A DNA stretch of 45,457 nt from Ferrithrix thermotolerans DSM 19514 (GCA_945861325.1 CAMATY010000002.1:1-45457), one strand, 5' to 3'; positions 25,584 through 34,375 are shown, counted from the stretch's first letter. The notes: a model not told the origin generated them from the letters alone. Made by a program: numbers and translations.

Positions 25584-26707
25584 CGATGAAACTTTATGAC
25601 ACTGCGCAACAAAGTGTCATAGATTTTGTGCCAGGCAAAGAAGTCTTGATGTATACATGTGGCATCACGCCATATGATGCGACGCACATTGGCCATGCCT
25701 TTACATTTATTAGTTACGATATTTTGCAGCGTCATCTAATTGATAAAGGACACACAGTCAAATGTGTGCGCAACGTAACCGATGTAGATGACCCGCTGTT
25801 TGCTAAGGCGCGCGAACTTGGAGTGCACTATTTAGATCTTGCAGCAGGAGAAGAAGCGAGATTCGATGCCGACATGAAAGCACTAAACGCTCTTGAGACT
25901 TTCAGCAAACCTCGCGCATCTTCGGCAATCCCAGATATTCGTGGGTTCATCGGAATGGTATTAGATCGCGGTTTTGCTTATCAAGCGGGTGGCAGCGTCT
26001 ATTTTGATGTAACAAAGTTTGATTCATTCGGAAGTGTTTCGAATTACAACAACGAAACAATGTTGCGTCTGGCTGCCGAACGAGGTGGACAAATTGAAGA
26101 CCCACATAAGCGCAACCCTCTTGATTTTGTTTTGTGGCAACCCTCAGCAAGTGACGAACCAAGTTGGGACACGATGTGGGGCCCAGGTCGACCAGGCTGG
26201 CACATTGAATGTTCGGCACTTGCATTGCGCGAACTTGGCACAACGATTGATCTGCATGGTGGTGGCAGTGATTTAATTTTTCCACATCACGAGTGTGAGC
26301 GGGCACAATCTGAAGCCGCAACAGGTGAGCAGTTCGTCAAACATTGGATGCATGTTGCAATGGTTTTTATGGATGGAACAAAGATGTCCAAGAGTTTGGG
26401 AAATCTCGAATTTGTTGATCGTTTGCGCAAAATTTATGACCCTCGGGCAATTCGCTTAGCGTTGATAGTTAATCATTATCGAAAAGAATGGCAATGGGAT
26501 TCTTCCGCAATGCTGGCAGCCCTCGCCAGGCTTGATGCTTGGTCAAATGCAAACAACGGAGACGGGACAGCAGGGCTCGCCGAGGTTCGGTCGGCTCTTG
26601 ATGATGATTTAGATGTTCCGAGTGCGATCGCGGTTCTTGATGCGGCTGTTGCCTCCGGGCACAGCGTTACGGCATCGGCAAAACTTTTGGGAGTCGACCT
26701 TAAATAA
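25580..26707 (+). CDS. mshC: Cysteine:glucosaminyl-inositol ligase (mycothiol synthesis)
   Basis: 375 residues from GTG 25580 (ATG 25586 is the alternative). It resembles cysteinyl-tRNA synthetase but is shorter: MYTCGITPYDATHIGH with zinc ligand Cys27 and HIGH at 36-39, RNVTDVDDPLF, GPGRPGWHIECSA, GGGSDLIFPHHE, KMSKS at 268-272. It lacks the tRNA anticodon-binding end and finishes with KLLGVDL, like mycobacterial MshC. It joins cysteine to GlcN-inositol with ATP. CysS is the main alternative; the MshC-specific blocks and length make this unlikely. Confidence 0.92.
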   Translation: MTMKLYDTAQQSVIDFVPGKEVLMYTCGITPYDATHIGHAFTFISYDILQRHLIDKGHTVKCVRNVTDVDDPLFAKARELGVHYLDLAAGEEARFDADMKALNALETFSKPRASSAIPDIRGFIGMVLDRGFAYQAGGSVYFDVTKFDSFGSVSNYNNETMLRLAAERGGQIEDPHKRNPLDFVLWQPSASDEPSWDTMWGPGRPGWHIECSALALRELGTTIDLHGGGSDLIFPHHECERAQSEAATGEQFVKHWMHVAMVFMDGTKMSKSLGNLEFVDRLRKIYDPRAIRLALIVNHYRKEWQWDSSAMLAALARLDAWSNANNGDGTAGLAEVRSALDDDLDVPSAIAVLDAAVASGHSVTASAKLLGVDLK

Positions 26708-26709
26708 GT

Positions 26710-26722
26710 TAGTTTTAGTGTG
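26710..26722 (+). promoter_or_regulatory. Candidate leaderless -10 box for plsC
   Basis: TAGTTT (26710-26715) ends 7 nt before the ATG at 26723. It supports that ATG over the GTG at 26720. Confidence 0.4.
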
Positions 26723-27457
26723 ATGTCGCTATTCAAACAAAACTCAAAAACCAATTTTGATCCGTTGAAGTTTGCTGGAGCAACAAAGTTTCAGACGCGG
26801 TTCCGGCCGTTCGTCAGGTTTTTTGTCAATAGGTTCTGCAAATTTACGCTGATTGGGTTTGATCAGATTCCTAATTCAGGACCAGCAATTTTATGTGCGA
26901 ACCATATTAGTTTTCTTGACTCAGTATTTTTGCTGACACACTCTCCACGCAATATGTCGGTGGTTGGCAAGAGCGAATATATGGATTCTTGGAAAACGCG
27001 TTGGCTTTTTACAAAAATTGGGATGATCCCGTTGGATCGAAGCGGGGGAGACAGCGCAACTTCGGCGATGGTGGCAGTTGAAGCTGTTTTAGCGCGAGGC
27101 GAATTGTTCGGAATATTTCCTGAGGGCACCCGCAGTCGGAACGGCAAATTATACAAAGGTCGCACGGGAGCGGCAAGATTGGCCCTCAAATTTGGTTGTC
27201 CAATTTTTCCGGTTGGGATAACTGGCACGAGTGAGATCATGGCGCCAGACACGGTCATGCCAAAATTCGGAAAGAGTTGCACAATTGAGATTGGTCAGCC
27301 AATTGATACTCGCGAGTACATGTTGCGAATTGATGACCCTGCAGTGTTAAGAGAATTGACCGATGAAGTGATGAATAAAATTCAAGCACTAACAAAGCAA
27401 GAATATCTATACGACTACGCACCTAAGAGAAGCAGCGCAAATCGAACCCACATCTAG
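26723..27457 (+). CDS. plsC: 1-acyl-sn-glycerol-3-phosphate acyltransferase family protein
   Basis: 244 residues. The acyltransferase motifs are complete: NHISFLD (catalytic His and Asp), IGMIPLDRSGG, FPEGTRSRNGKLYKGRTGAARLAL and PVGITGTSEIM. It probably acylates lysophosphatidic acid to phosphatidic acid on the inner membrane face. Phosphatidic acid feeds the CDP-diacylglycerol used by PgsA at 30507. It follows mshC by 15 nt but may have its own leaderless promoter. Confidence 0.9.
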   Translation: MSLFKQNSKTNFDPLKFAGATKFQTRFRPFVRFFVNRFCKFTLIGFDQIPNSGPAILCANHISFLDSVFLLTHSPRNMSVVGKSEYMDSWKTRWLFTKIGMIPLDRSGGDSATSAMVAVEAVLARGELFGIFPEGTRSRNGKLYKGRTGAARLALKFGCPIFPVGITGTSEIMAPDTVMPKFGKSCTIEIGQPIDTREYMLRIDDPAVLRELTDEVMNKIQALTKQEYLYDYAPKRSSANRTHI

Positions 27458-27470
27458 AACTGTTGCAATC

Positions 27471-27483
27471 TAGACTTATATTT
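27471..27483 (+). promoter_or_regulatory. Candidate leaderless -10 box for thrS
   Basis: TAGACT (27471-27476) ends 7 nt before the ATG. The same hexamer precedes pgsA and yajC at nearly the same distance. Confidence 0.5.
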
Positions 27484-29466
27484 ATGCCTGATTCCAAAGC
27501 CACGATTACTGTGCGGCTTCCAGATGACTCAACTCGAGAAATAGCGGTTGGTGCAACTGGTTTAGATTTGGCGACATCAATCGGTAAGCGACTCGGTCAA
27601 GCGGCAATCGCCACGATCGTTGACGGCGTCGAAACTGATTTGGGTGTCGCGCTCACTGACGGTGCAAAAGTTTCAATTATTACCAATGATTCAGATGCTG
27701 GTCGACATGTGTTGCGACACTCAACTGCGCATGTTTTGGCGCAAGCGGTGGTGCAATTATTTAAAGGCGCAAAATTCTCAATCGGTCCAGCAATTGAAGA
27801 CGGTTTTTATTATGACTTTGAGTTGATGGGTGGCAAAACATTTAGTGATGACGATTTATCCATGATCCAGCAACGGATGCAAGAAATCGTTACCGCAGAT
27901 CAGCCGTTCGTTCGGTCAGAAATGTCAGCCAAAGAAGCGTTGAAGTTATTTTCAGACCAGCCTTATAAGTGCGAAATAATTGAACGGGTAACTCAGGGTG
28001 ACGCAGACTCAAGTGACGCTGGTGAAGCAGGTAGCGCCGATGCGGTAAGTGTGTATCGCAACTCCGAAAATTTTGTAGATCTTTGTCGTGGGCCGCATGT
28101 TCCTTCTACGAGTCGTCTCGGGCATTTTGCGTTAATGAAAGTTGCTGGCGCATATTGGCGGGGCAATGAAAAGGGCCCGATGTTGCAACGGATCTACGGC
28201 ACGGCATGGGAGTCAAAGACTGCACTCGCCGAACATTTGAATCGTCTTGAAGAAGCCGAGAAGCGTGATCACCGGCGGTTGGCAGTTGAAATGGATCTAC
28301 TCTCTTTTCCGCAAGAACTTGGTGGCGGACTTGCGGTTTGGCATCCAAAAGGCGGCATTGTTCGAAAGTTGATGGAAGATTACAGTCGCGAGCGTCATCA
28401 GAACGGTGGCTACAAGTTTGTGTTTACTCCGCATCTTGCTAATGCACATTTGTTTGAAACTTCCGGACACTTGCAGTTTTATAAAGACGGCATGTATCCA
28501 CCAATGGAGATGGACAACGGCACTTATTATCCAAAGCCGATGAATTGCCCGATGCACTGTTTGATTTATCGTGATCGTCAACGAAGTTATCGCGAGTTGC
28601 CATTACGTCTATTTGAACTCGGCACTGTCTATCGGTACGAGCGCGCCGGAACTCTGCACGGCTTACTGCGGATTAGAGGCTTCACCCAAGATGACAGTCA
28701 TATTTTTTGTACCGAAGAGCAGATGGCAGATGAGATCGCCTCGCTCTTAGATTTCGTATTGAGCGTGTTGCGTAGATTCGGTTTTAACGATTTTGATTTC
28801 AAACTCAGCACACGCAATCCAGAAAAATCAGTTGGCTCCGACGAAATTTGGGAAAAGGCCACTGCTGCGTTGACCGAAGCTTTAAACCGACACGGGTTGA
28901 AGTATTCAGTTTCGCCGGGTGACGCTGCTTTTTATGGACCAAAGATTGACATTGATGTGCGTGATGCGATTGGTCGAAAGTGGCAGCTCAGCACAATTCA
29001 ATGTGATTTTAATTTGCCTGAGCGATTCGGTCTCGAATATATTGCGACCGATAACGCACGTAAGCGTCCGATCATGTTGCATCGCGCGTTGTTCGGCTCG
29101 ATTGAACGCTTCTTTGGCGTATTGCTCGAGCACTACGGTGGGGCGTTTCCGACTTGGCTGGCGCCAACTCAGGTTCGGGTATTGGCCGTTGCATCGGCCC
29201 ATGAGAATTATGCAACGCAAGTAACCGAGTCGCTGACAAAATTGGGCTACCGGGTTGATCAATTAGTCGCTGATGAACAGTTGGGCAAACGCATTCGTGC
29301 ATCAAAACTAGAACGCATCCCTTATGTCTTGGTCGTTGGTGACGATGATCTTGCTAACGCAACCGTTGGTGTCAACCCACGAGGCGGCGAAGTGCGTCGC
29401 GATGTGTCGTTAAATGATTTTGTCGCCGAGTTGTCTCGCGACATCAACCAAGAAAGAAAAGTTTGA
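27484..29466 (+). CDS. thrS: Threonine-tRNA ligase
   Basis: 660 residues from ATG 27484; the open frame extends back to a TTG at 27463, but that includes the proposed promoter box. Domains: TGS (about 1-65), editing domain with HSTAHVLAQA, class II catalytic core with zinc-site MNCPMHC, RYERAGTLHGLLRIRGFTQDD and PIMLHRALFGSIERF, and an anticodon-binding end (RVLAVASAHENYA). The length is normal. It starts the block that parallels the thrS-HIT-pgsA-patA-pimA cluster of mycobacteria. Confidence 0.97.
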   Translation: MPDSKATITVRLPDDSTREIAVGATGLDLATSIGKRLGQAAIATIVDGVETDLGVALTDGAKVSIITNDSDAGRHVLRHSTAHVLAQAVVQLFKGAKFSIGPAIEDGFYYDFELMGGKTFSDDDLSMIQQRMQEIVTADQPFVRSEMSAKEALKLFSDQPYKCEIIERVTQGDADSSDAGEAGSADAVSVYRNSENFVDLCRGPHVPSTSRLGHFALMKVAGAYWRGNEKGPMLQRIYGTAWESKTALAEHLNRLEEAEKRDHRRLAVEMDLLSFPQELGGGLAVWHPKGGIVRKLMEDYSRERHQNGGYKFVFTPHLANAHLFETSGHLQFYKDGMYPPMEMDNGTYYPKPMNCPMHCLIYRDRQRSYRELPLRLFELGTVYRYERAGTLHGLLRIRGFTQDDSHIFCTEEQMADEIASLLDFVLSVLRRFGFNDFDFKLSTRNPEKSVGSDEIWEKATAALTEALNRHGLKYSVSPGDAAFYGPKIDIDVRDAIGRKWQLSTIQCDFNLPERFGLEYIATDNARKRPIMLHRALFGSIERFFGVLLEHYGGAFPTWLAPTQVRVLAVASAHENYATQVTESLTKLGYRVDQLVADEQLGKRIRASKLERIPYVLVVGDDDLANATVGVNPRGGEVRRDVSLNDFVAELSRDINQERKV

Positions 29467-29502
29467 AATTATGTTGAGTTGCAAAACTTGGGTTTGTATT
29501 AA

Positions 29503-30015
29503 ATGTTAGAAAGAATTTGGAATGGCTGGCGGGCAAATTATGTGATGCACGGTCAAGACTCAAAGAGCACTTCGGCTGCATCGATTTTCACACAGATTTT
29601 AAACAGTGATATAAGTGACGAACAGAGTTACGTCGTTTATCGTGGCAAAACCGTATTTGCGATTATGAATGCCTTCCCTTATACATCGGGTCACCTGCTC
29701 GTAGTTCCTTATCGCGAAGTTGCAGAACTTGAGAACTTGAACGCAGATGAAACCACTGAACTTTGGGCAACTGTGACCGATGCAGTTAGAGCAATGAAGT
29801 CTGTTTATGCACCGGAGGCTCTAAACATCGGGTTAAATCTTGGAGCAGCTGCAGGTGGCAGTATTTCTCAACATTTACATGTGCACATCGTTGGAAGGTG
29901 GGGTGGAGATACAAACTTCATGGTCACAACAGCAAACACAAAAATTTTGCCAGAAGCGCTTGATGTGAGTGCGTCTAGAATTCGAGAAGCATGGAAGACA
30001 ACAAAAGAGATATGA
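29503..30015 (+). CDS. HIT-family nucleotide hydrolase/phosphorylase
   Basis: 170 residues. The histidine triad is QHLHVHIVGRW (His124, 126, 128), with YTSGHLLVVPYR and NIGLNLGAAAGGS. The mycobacterial neighbour in the same position (Rv2613c) is an Ap4A phosphorylase, so diadenosine polyphosphate breakdown is the best guess. The N-terminal cysteines of zinc-binding HIT proteins are absent. Its stop overlaps the next start (ATGA). Confidence 0.9.
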   Translation: MLERIWNGWRANYVMHGQDSKSTSAASIFTQILNSDISDEQSYVVYRGKTVFAIMNAFPYTSGHLLVVPYREVAELENLNADETTELWATVTDAVRAMKSVYAPEALNIGLNLGAAAGGSISQHLHVHIVGRWGGDTNFMVTTANTKILPEALDVSASRIREAWKTTKEI

Positions 30016-30497
30016 CCGAATCACCCAACGAAATTCGAGATTCGCTGCCCGATGATTTGAATGTCACGGCATTTGTCGGACCATATATGTTTCCAGATAA
30101 CAGCCGACGACGAATTCCGGCAATTTTATATCTGGCGATCTCTTTGGGTTGTTTCGTGTTGTGGTTTACCCAACACACGAACGAAAACGGACTCGTCAGT
30201 GACGGGTTTTTGGGCGCAGCAATTTTGCTCAGTGTGGTTGGTGTGTATTCGTTGTCGTCATCTTGGCGAATGACGATTGATGAAAAACTGGCACTAATTC
30301 ATGCGACTCGGGCGGTTGACTTTGCAGTTGGCCATGCGTCGGCACAACAAGTGTGGCGAGGCCTTCGTAGTCGTCCGACATGGAGAGTTTTTTGTTACAG
30401 CGAACAAGAGCCTCCGTTGCAACGAGGTCTTGTACTGATTGACGCAATTGATGGTCAAGTTGTTGAGTGTCTCGTCGAGTTAAACCCCGACAGTTAG
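30012..30497 (+). CDS. Small membrane protein of unknown function
   Basis: 161 residues from ATG 30012; an in-frame upstream ATG exists at 29991 but the 4-nt ATGA overlap with the HIT gene is more natural. A short polar N-terminus is followed by two hydrophobic segments (about 35-53 and 66-84) and a soluble C-terminal domain of about 75 residues (MTIDEKLALIHATRAVDF, VLIDAIDGQVVECLVEL). I do not recognise it. The place, coupled to the HIT gene and 9 nt before pgsA, suggests a role near phosphoinositide lipid synthesis; this is only positional. Confidence 0.75.
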   Translation: MTESPNEIRDSLPDDLNVTAFVGPYMFPDNSRRRIPAILYLAISLGCFVLWFTQHTNENGLVSDGFLGAAILLSVVGVYSLSSSWRMTIDEKLALIHATRAVDFAVGHASAQQVWRGLRSRPTWRVFCYSEQEPPLQRGLVLIDAIDGQVVECLVELNPDS

Positions 30498-30506
30498 ACT
30501 TGATCA
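30495..30506 (+). promoter_or_regulatory. Candidate leaderless -10 box for pgsA
   Basis: TAGACT (30495-30500) overlaps the stop of the preceding gene and ends 6 nt before the pgsA ATG. Confidence 0.45.
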
Positions 30507-31196
30507 ATGTTTGACGGTAGGTTTCGCCAGCAAGTTGAACGCATCGTGCGCCCAGTCGGGCAACTCTTGCGTCGCACAAGACTTACGCCTGATCACTTGA
30601 CAGTTCTCGGATTAGTAGTTGCATGTATTGCGGCAGTTGTTATTGCTATTGGTGAATTACAAGTTGGTCTATTGCTTGTGATCTGTGCGGCACTGCCTGA
30701 CTTATTTGACGGAGCGCTGGCTAAAGCATCAAATCAGAGTAGTCAGCGTGGGGCTTTTTTTGATTCAACAATTGATCGCGTAACTGACGCCGTATTGCTG
30801 GGTGGCGTTGCATGGTTTCTAGGTTCTCAAAGGGGAGCGCACGCCGCAGTTCTGCCATTTGCAGTGATGGCTGTGTCGTCTTTAATTTCTTATCAGCGAG
30901 CCAAGGCCGAATCGCTTGGGCTAACTGCAAAGGGCGGTTTGATGGAGCGCGCCGAGCGAATTATTTTATTGTGTGTCGGCTTGTTGTTCGACTCTTTTCT
31001 CTTCTGGGCAATGTGGTTGATGCTCGTTTTGGTCACGATCACTGCAGTGCAGCGATTCATTAAAGTTTGGAAACAAGCAGCTATTGCTCCGGCAACAGCA
31101 GAGCGCGCTGCATTACGACAATCTCGCCGCGCATCTCGCCGCGCTCAGCGCGCCGATAGGCGGTTGCGTCTGTCGCGCGGTCGCTTGATGAAGTGA
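30507..31196 (+). CDS. pgsA: Phosphatidylinositol phosphate synthase-like CDP-alcohol phosphatidyltransferase
   Basis: 229 residues, several membrane helices. The CDP-alcohol motif is present: Asp65, Asp68-Gly69, Ala72, Gly82, Asp86, Asp90 (PDLFDGALAK ... GAFFDSTID). The usual AR is AK here (Lys73). DRVTDAVLLGG follows, as in mycobacterial PgsA1. It would join CDP-diacylglycerol and inositol 3-phosphate. The C-terminal tail is very Arg-rich (RRASRRAQRADRRLRLSRGR). Overlap with the next gene is GTGA. The patA-like and pimA neighbours support the inositol lipid role over phosphatidylglycerol phosphate synthesis. Confidence 0.88.
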   Translation: MFDGRFRQQVERIVRPVGQLLRRTRLTPDHLTVLGLVVACIAAVVIAIGELQVGLLLVICAALPDLFDGALAKASNQSSQRGAFFDSTIDRVTDAVLLGGVAWFLGSQRGAHAAVLPFAVMAVSSLISYQRAKAESLGLTAKGGLMERAERIILLCVGLLFDSFLFWAMWLMLVLVTITAVQRFIKVWKQAAIAPATAERAALRQSRRASRRAQRADRRLRLSRGRLMK

Positions 31197-32104
31197 AGTC
31201 GGCGTCTCGTAAAACAGGCTCAGACTTAATAATCTTTTTCGGCTATCGCCTGATAACTATCCTGACGAGGCTGATTCCGTCTTTTGTTATTTCGGTGCTC
31301 GCATCAGTATTAGTACCAGCAATTTCAATATTGATGCGCAAGCAACGCACAATTGTTTCGCATCACCTGCAACGCCTGCAACCCGAGTTGCGTGGCAGAG
31401 ATCTTCGTCGTGCCGTGCAAAAGTCTTATCAGAGTTACGCCCGCTATTACATTGAAACTTTTCGTCTGCCAGCACTCAATTCAAAGAGAATTCAAGCTGG
31501 TGTAACAATTACTGGGTTTGAACATATTGAAAGTGGATTAGCGCGTGGCAAAGGAGTGATATTGGCTTTGCCACACTTGGGCGGTTGGGAGTGGTCAGGT
31601 AGATGGTTAATCCAACAAGGTCATCAACTCAATGCAGTAGTTGAAAAACTTGAATCTCGGGAGTTGTTTGAGATGTTCACAAATTTGCGAAAAAGTTATG
31701 GTGTCACGGTTATTGCGTTAGATGATCAAGCTGGAGTCGCAGTACAAAATGCACTTGCTAAAAATGAGATAGTCGCGTTGTTGGCAGATCGCGATATTGC
31801 AAGAACGGGCATCGAAGTTGAGTTCTTCGGCGAGAAGACAACGATTCCTGCGGGGCCAGCATTTTTCGCTCTAAGAACTGACGCAGCGCTAGTGCCACTT
31901 GCAACCTATTTCACAAAACGACTTGATGGCCACACGACTGTTGTGCGACCATCAATTGTCGTCGAACGACTTGGCACGTTGCGACAAGATATGAATCGAA
32001 TTGCTCAAACTCTTGCCAATGAACTTGAATTTCTGATTCGCCAAGACCCACTGCAATGGCACTTGTTTCAGCCGAACTGGCCAAGCGATCCCGGCTACAA
32101 CTAA
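31193..32104 (+). CDS. patA: Phosphatidylinositol mannoside acyltransferase-like protein
   Basis: 303 residues of the LpxL/HtrB acyltransferase family. The N-terminus is hydrophobic (about 11-48), and the catalytic H-x4-E is His128 to Glu133 in LPHLGGWEW. LLADRDIARTGIEVEFFG and IPAGPAFFALR are family blocks. In mycobacteria the gene between pgsA1 and pimA (Rv2611c) acylates PI mannosides; position and family agree. GTG start overlaps the pgsA stop. Its stop touches the stop of the convergent LLM gene with no base between. Confidence 0.88.
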   Translation: MKSASRKTGSDLIIFFGYRLITILTRLIPSFVISVLASVLVPAISILMRKQRTIVSHHLQRLQPELRGRDLRRAVQKSYQSYARYYIETFRLPALNSKRIQAGVTITGFEHIESGLARGKGVILALPHLGGWEWSGRWLIQQGHQLNAVVEKLESRELFEMFTNLRKSYGVTVIALDDQAGVAVQNALAKNEIVALLADRDIARTGIEVEFFGEKTTIPAGPAFFALRTDAALVPLATYFTKRLDGHTTVVRPSIVVERLGTLRQDMNRIAQTLANELEFLIRQDPLQWHLFQPNWPSDPGYN

Positions 32105-33058
32105 TTATTTATAAGCATCAAATAGTTCGCTGACGGCCTTTGCCTGACCACCCGAAGTTGATGACATCACAGCGATCGGCAGAACTCCAGATTGTGACCA
32201 CGCCCAAAGTGCTTCACGCACTGTGTCGCTGTCACCAGAAATCGTGCAATCACTCAACCACTTTGTATCCATCGCCGCGATTATCTCTGATGACCGAGTT
32301 TCTTTATTTGGTGAATCAAGAATTTTTTCAAACGCGTCAATTTGTTCGTCGTAGCCACATGATCGCCAATAGTTTCGATAATTAGGTAACGACACATAGC
32401 CAACGAGAGTCTTACGGTGAATCTCGTGGGCAGCGCCAAGATCAGTGCTGATTACTGTTGGCACCATGTTGGCAAAAAACATTTCGGCTCTTCGTGGTGG
32501 TGCAACTCGAGTAAGTTGCGAAGAGATATTGCTTAGTGCCGCGTTTGCCCAAATCGCACCCTGTGATATTTCGGTAGTCAGGTCAAGCATTTTGTCGCGC
32601 AGTGCTGCGAGGTAAATCGGTGGAAGTTCTCCGGAGAATCGTTCTTGGTTTCGCATTGTCTGCACATAATTTCGAATATCTGCTAATGGCGTGGCAGTTG
32701 TTGCGCCAAGTCGGTTAATAACAGGCCCATGACTGACACCGAGCCCGAGGCTGAATCGCGAATTTGAAATCTCAAAGATATGAGCAGCAGTATTTGCCAT
32801 TTCAATTGCGTGACTGTAATAAATAGGCTGAATCGAAGTCCAAAATTTAATTGTTTTCGTAACATGGGCGAGCGAAGTACAAAAGCCCATTGCTGCGCCA
32901 AGACTTGGGCAAGCGATGCCGGCAAATCCATGTGCCTCTGCTTGTTGGGCAAGGTCAAGCACTGTCGCTCTTTTTTTCGCTGTTGCAACTAGCGAGATTG
33001 CCGGTCGAAATGATTCGGCCGTGGCTGTGGCTGTATCTCTATTCGTGTTGTTACTCAT
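32105..33058 (-). CDS. LLM-class flavin/F420-dependent oxidoreductase
   Basis: 317 residues from the ATG at 33058; an ATG two codons earlier (33064) is in frame. Luciferase-like TIM-barrel features are AQQAEAHGFAGIACPS, IKFWTSIQPIYYSHAIEMANTAAHI, RFSLGLGVSHGPVI and PPIYLAALRDKMLDLT. In actinobacteria most such proteins use F420, and npdG is nearby, but no residue seen decides between F420 and FMN. The substrate is unknown. It is on the opposite strand inside the PI-mannoside cluster, divergent from pimA. Confidence 0.85.
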   Translation of the reverse strand: MSNNTNRDTATATAESFRPAISLVATAKKRATVLDLAQQAEAHGFAGIACPSLGAAMGFCTSLAHVTKTIKFWTSIQPIYYSHAIEMANTAAHIFEISNSRFSLGLGVSHGPVINRLGATTATPLADIRNYVQTMRNQERFSGELPPIYLAALRDKMLDLTTEISQGAIWANAALSNISSQLTRVAPPRRAEMFFANMVPTVISTDLGAAHEIHRKTLVGYVSLPNYRNYWRSCGYDEQIDAFEKILDSPNKETRSSEIIAAMDTKWLSDCTISGDSDTVREALWAWSQSGVLPIAVMSSTSGGQAKAVSELFDAYK

Positions 33059-33070
33059 TGTCATAAGTTA
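33059..33070 (-). promoter_or_regulatory. Candidate leaderless -10 box for the LLM gene
   Basis: On the reverse strand TAACTT (33070-33065) ends 6 nt before the second in-frame ATG (33058) and abuts the first. This favours the second. Confidence 0.4.
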
Positions 33071-33129
33071 GTTGCTAGGTACGAGCGATGCTGTTTGGTA
33101 GCCACTGTCGTATCTGTTGATAAAGGTCG

Positions 33130-33142
33130 TACCGTATAAGTC
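33130..33142 (+). promoter_or_regulatory. Candidate leaderless -10 box for pimA
   Basis: TACCGT (33130-33135) ends 7 nt before the GTG at 33143. An overlapping TATAAG (33135-33140) would instead start the transcript near 33147 and leave the ATG at 33200 as the start. Confidence 0.35.
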
Positions 33143-34357
33143 GTGAATTCTGCTGATGATTTAAATCAAGTCAAAAGCAGCGGGTACACCCGTAAAAAAA
33201 TGTTACGGATCGGTTTGGTCTGTCCATATAGTTTGACGATTCCAGGCGGGGTACAGGCTCAAGTTTTGGGTTTGGCGCGAGAGTTGCGTCGAATGGGTCA
33301 CGAAGCAAGAGTGCTTGGCCCATGTGATGGTCCACCTCCTGAACCTTTTGTGACACCACTTGGCAATAGTTTGCCGACTGCCGCCAACGGTTCTACGGCC
33401 CCGCTTGCTCCAGATCCGTCGGCTGCGCTGCGAACTGTTCGCGCGATTAATGACGAGGATTTCGATATTTTGCATCTGCACGAGCCGATCGCACCTGGTC
33501 CACCGATGACTGCGTTGTTGTTGCGTTTAGCACCGATGGTCGGCACGTTTCATGCGGCAGGTGACATCGCGTGGTACGGGCGAATCAACAAAGGTGTGAA
33601 TTGGCTGGCGAGTCATCTTGATGTCAGAGTTGCAGTCTCTGCACAGGCAAGAGAACTCGCACATCGATATCTAGGCGGAGAGTACGAAATTTTATTCAAT
33701 GGGATTGAAAGTGAAATGTATGCGCGACCAAATATCAAGCGCAACGAAGGCAAGATTATTTTCTTTTGCGGTCGTTATGAGCCAAGAAAGGGTCTCGCAG
33801 AACTCTTGGCGGCGTTTGCCAAACTTGAAGATGACACAAAGTTATGGATCGCATCAGATGGCGACGGAATCTCATTGTTGAAAGCAAAATATGCGCACGA
33901 TACTCGCATCTCGTGGTTAGGAAGAATCACCGATGAAGACAAAATTATTCGGCTCGCACAGTGCTCTGTGTTTTGTGCACCGTCGCTGCATAGCGAATCA
34001 TTTGGAATAGTCGTATTAGAGGCGATGGCGTCTGGCGCGCCAGTAGTTGCTAGTTCGCTAGAGGGATATCGCAATGTTGGAACACACGATGTGAATTCTT
34101 GGCTAGTTGAACCTGGTGACATCAATGAACTTGCTGAAGGATTAGCGCGTGTGTTGAGCGACAAAATACTCGCAAGAAAATTAAGTGATGGTGGTCTAAT
34201 TCGAGCAGGCGAACTCTCAATGCATCGACTCGCAGAAATTTATATAGACATGTATCACACAGTTCTAGAGCGCGAACAATATGACCCAGACCACCACCCA
34301 AAAAGTCGAATCGTGCGCCTATTCTCGGATCGTGTACTGCGAAAAAATCCTGATTGA
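33143..34357 (+). CDS. pimA: Phosphatidylinositol mannosyltransferase PimA-like (GT4)
   Basis: 404 residues from GTG 33143. A second possible start is ATG 33200 (385 residues), where MLRIGLVCPYS matches the mycobacterial N-terminus; the first start adds 19 residues. Motifs: IPGGVQAQVLGLARELRRMGHE, DILHLHEPIAPG, FHAAGD, GRYEPRKG, and the nucleotide-sugar block HSESFGIVVLEAMASGAPVVAS. It transfers mannose from GDP-mannose to phosphatidylinositol at the inner membrane face. Position after pgsA and patA matches mycobacteria, apart from the LLM gene between. Confidence 0.9.
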   Translation: MNSADDLNQVKSSGYTRKKMLRIGLVCPYSLTIPGGVQAQVLGLARELRRMGHEARVLGPCDGPPPEPFVTPLGNSLPTAANGSTAPLAPDPSAALRTVRAINDEDFDILHLHEPIAPGPPMTALLLRLAPMVGTFHAAGDIAWYGRINKGVNWLASHLDVRVAVSAQARELAHRYLGGEYEILFNGIESEMYARPNIKRNEGKIIFFCGRYEPRKGLAELLAAFAKLEDDTKLWIASDGDGISLLKAKYAHDTRISWLGRITDEDKIIRLAQCSVFCAPSLHSESFGIVVLEAMASGAPVVASSLEGYRNVGTHDVNSWLVEPGDINELAEGLARVLSDKILARKLSDGGLIRAGELSMHRLAEIYIDMYHTVLEREQYDPDHHPKSRIVRLFSDRVLRKNPD

Positions 34358-34369
34358 TCGATATCGAAG

Positions 34370-34375
34370 TAGACT
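34370..34375 (+). promoter_or_regulatory. Candidate -10 box for lemA-htpX
   Basis: TAGACT would start a transcript near 34382 with a leader of about 30 nt. It overlaps the first bases of the palindrome at 34373-34388. Confidence 0.35.

Noticed and set aside
25580-26707. Cysteinyl-tRNA synthetase
   Set aside because: The protein is too short, lacks the tRNA-binding C-terminus and matches MshC-specific blocks, including the LLGVDL end.
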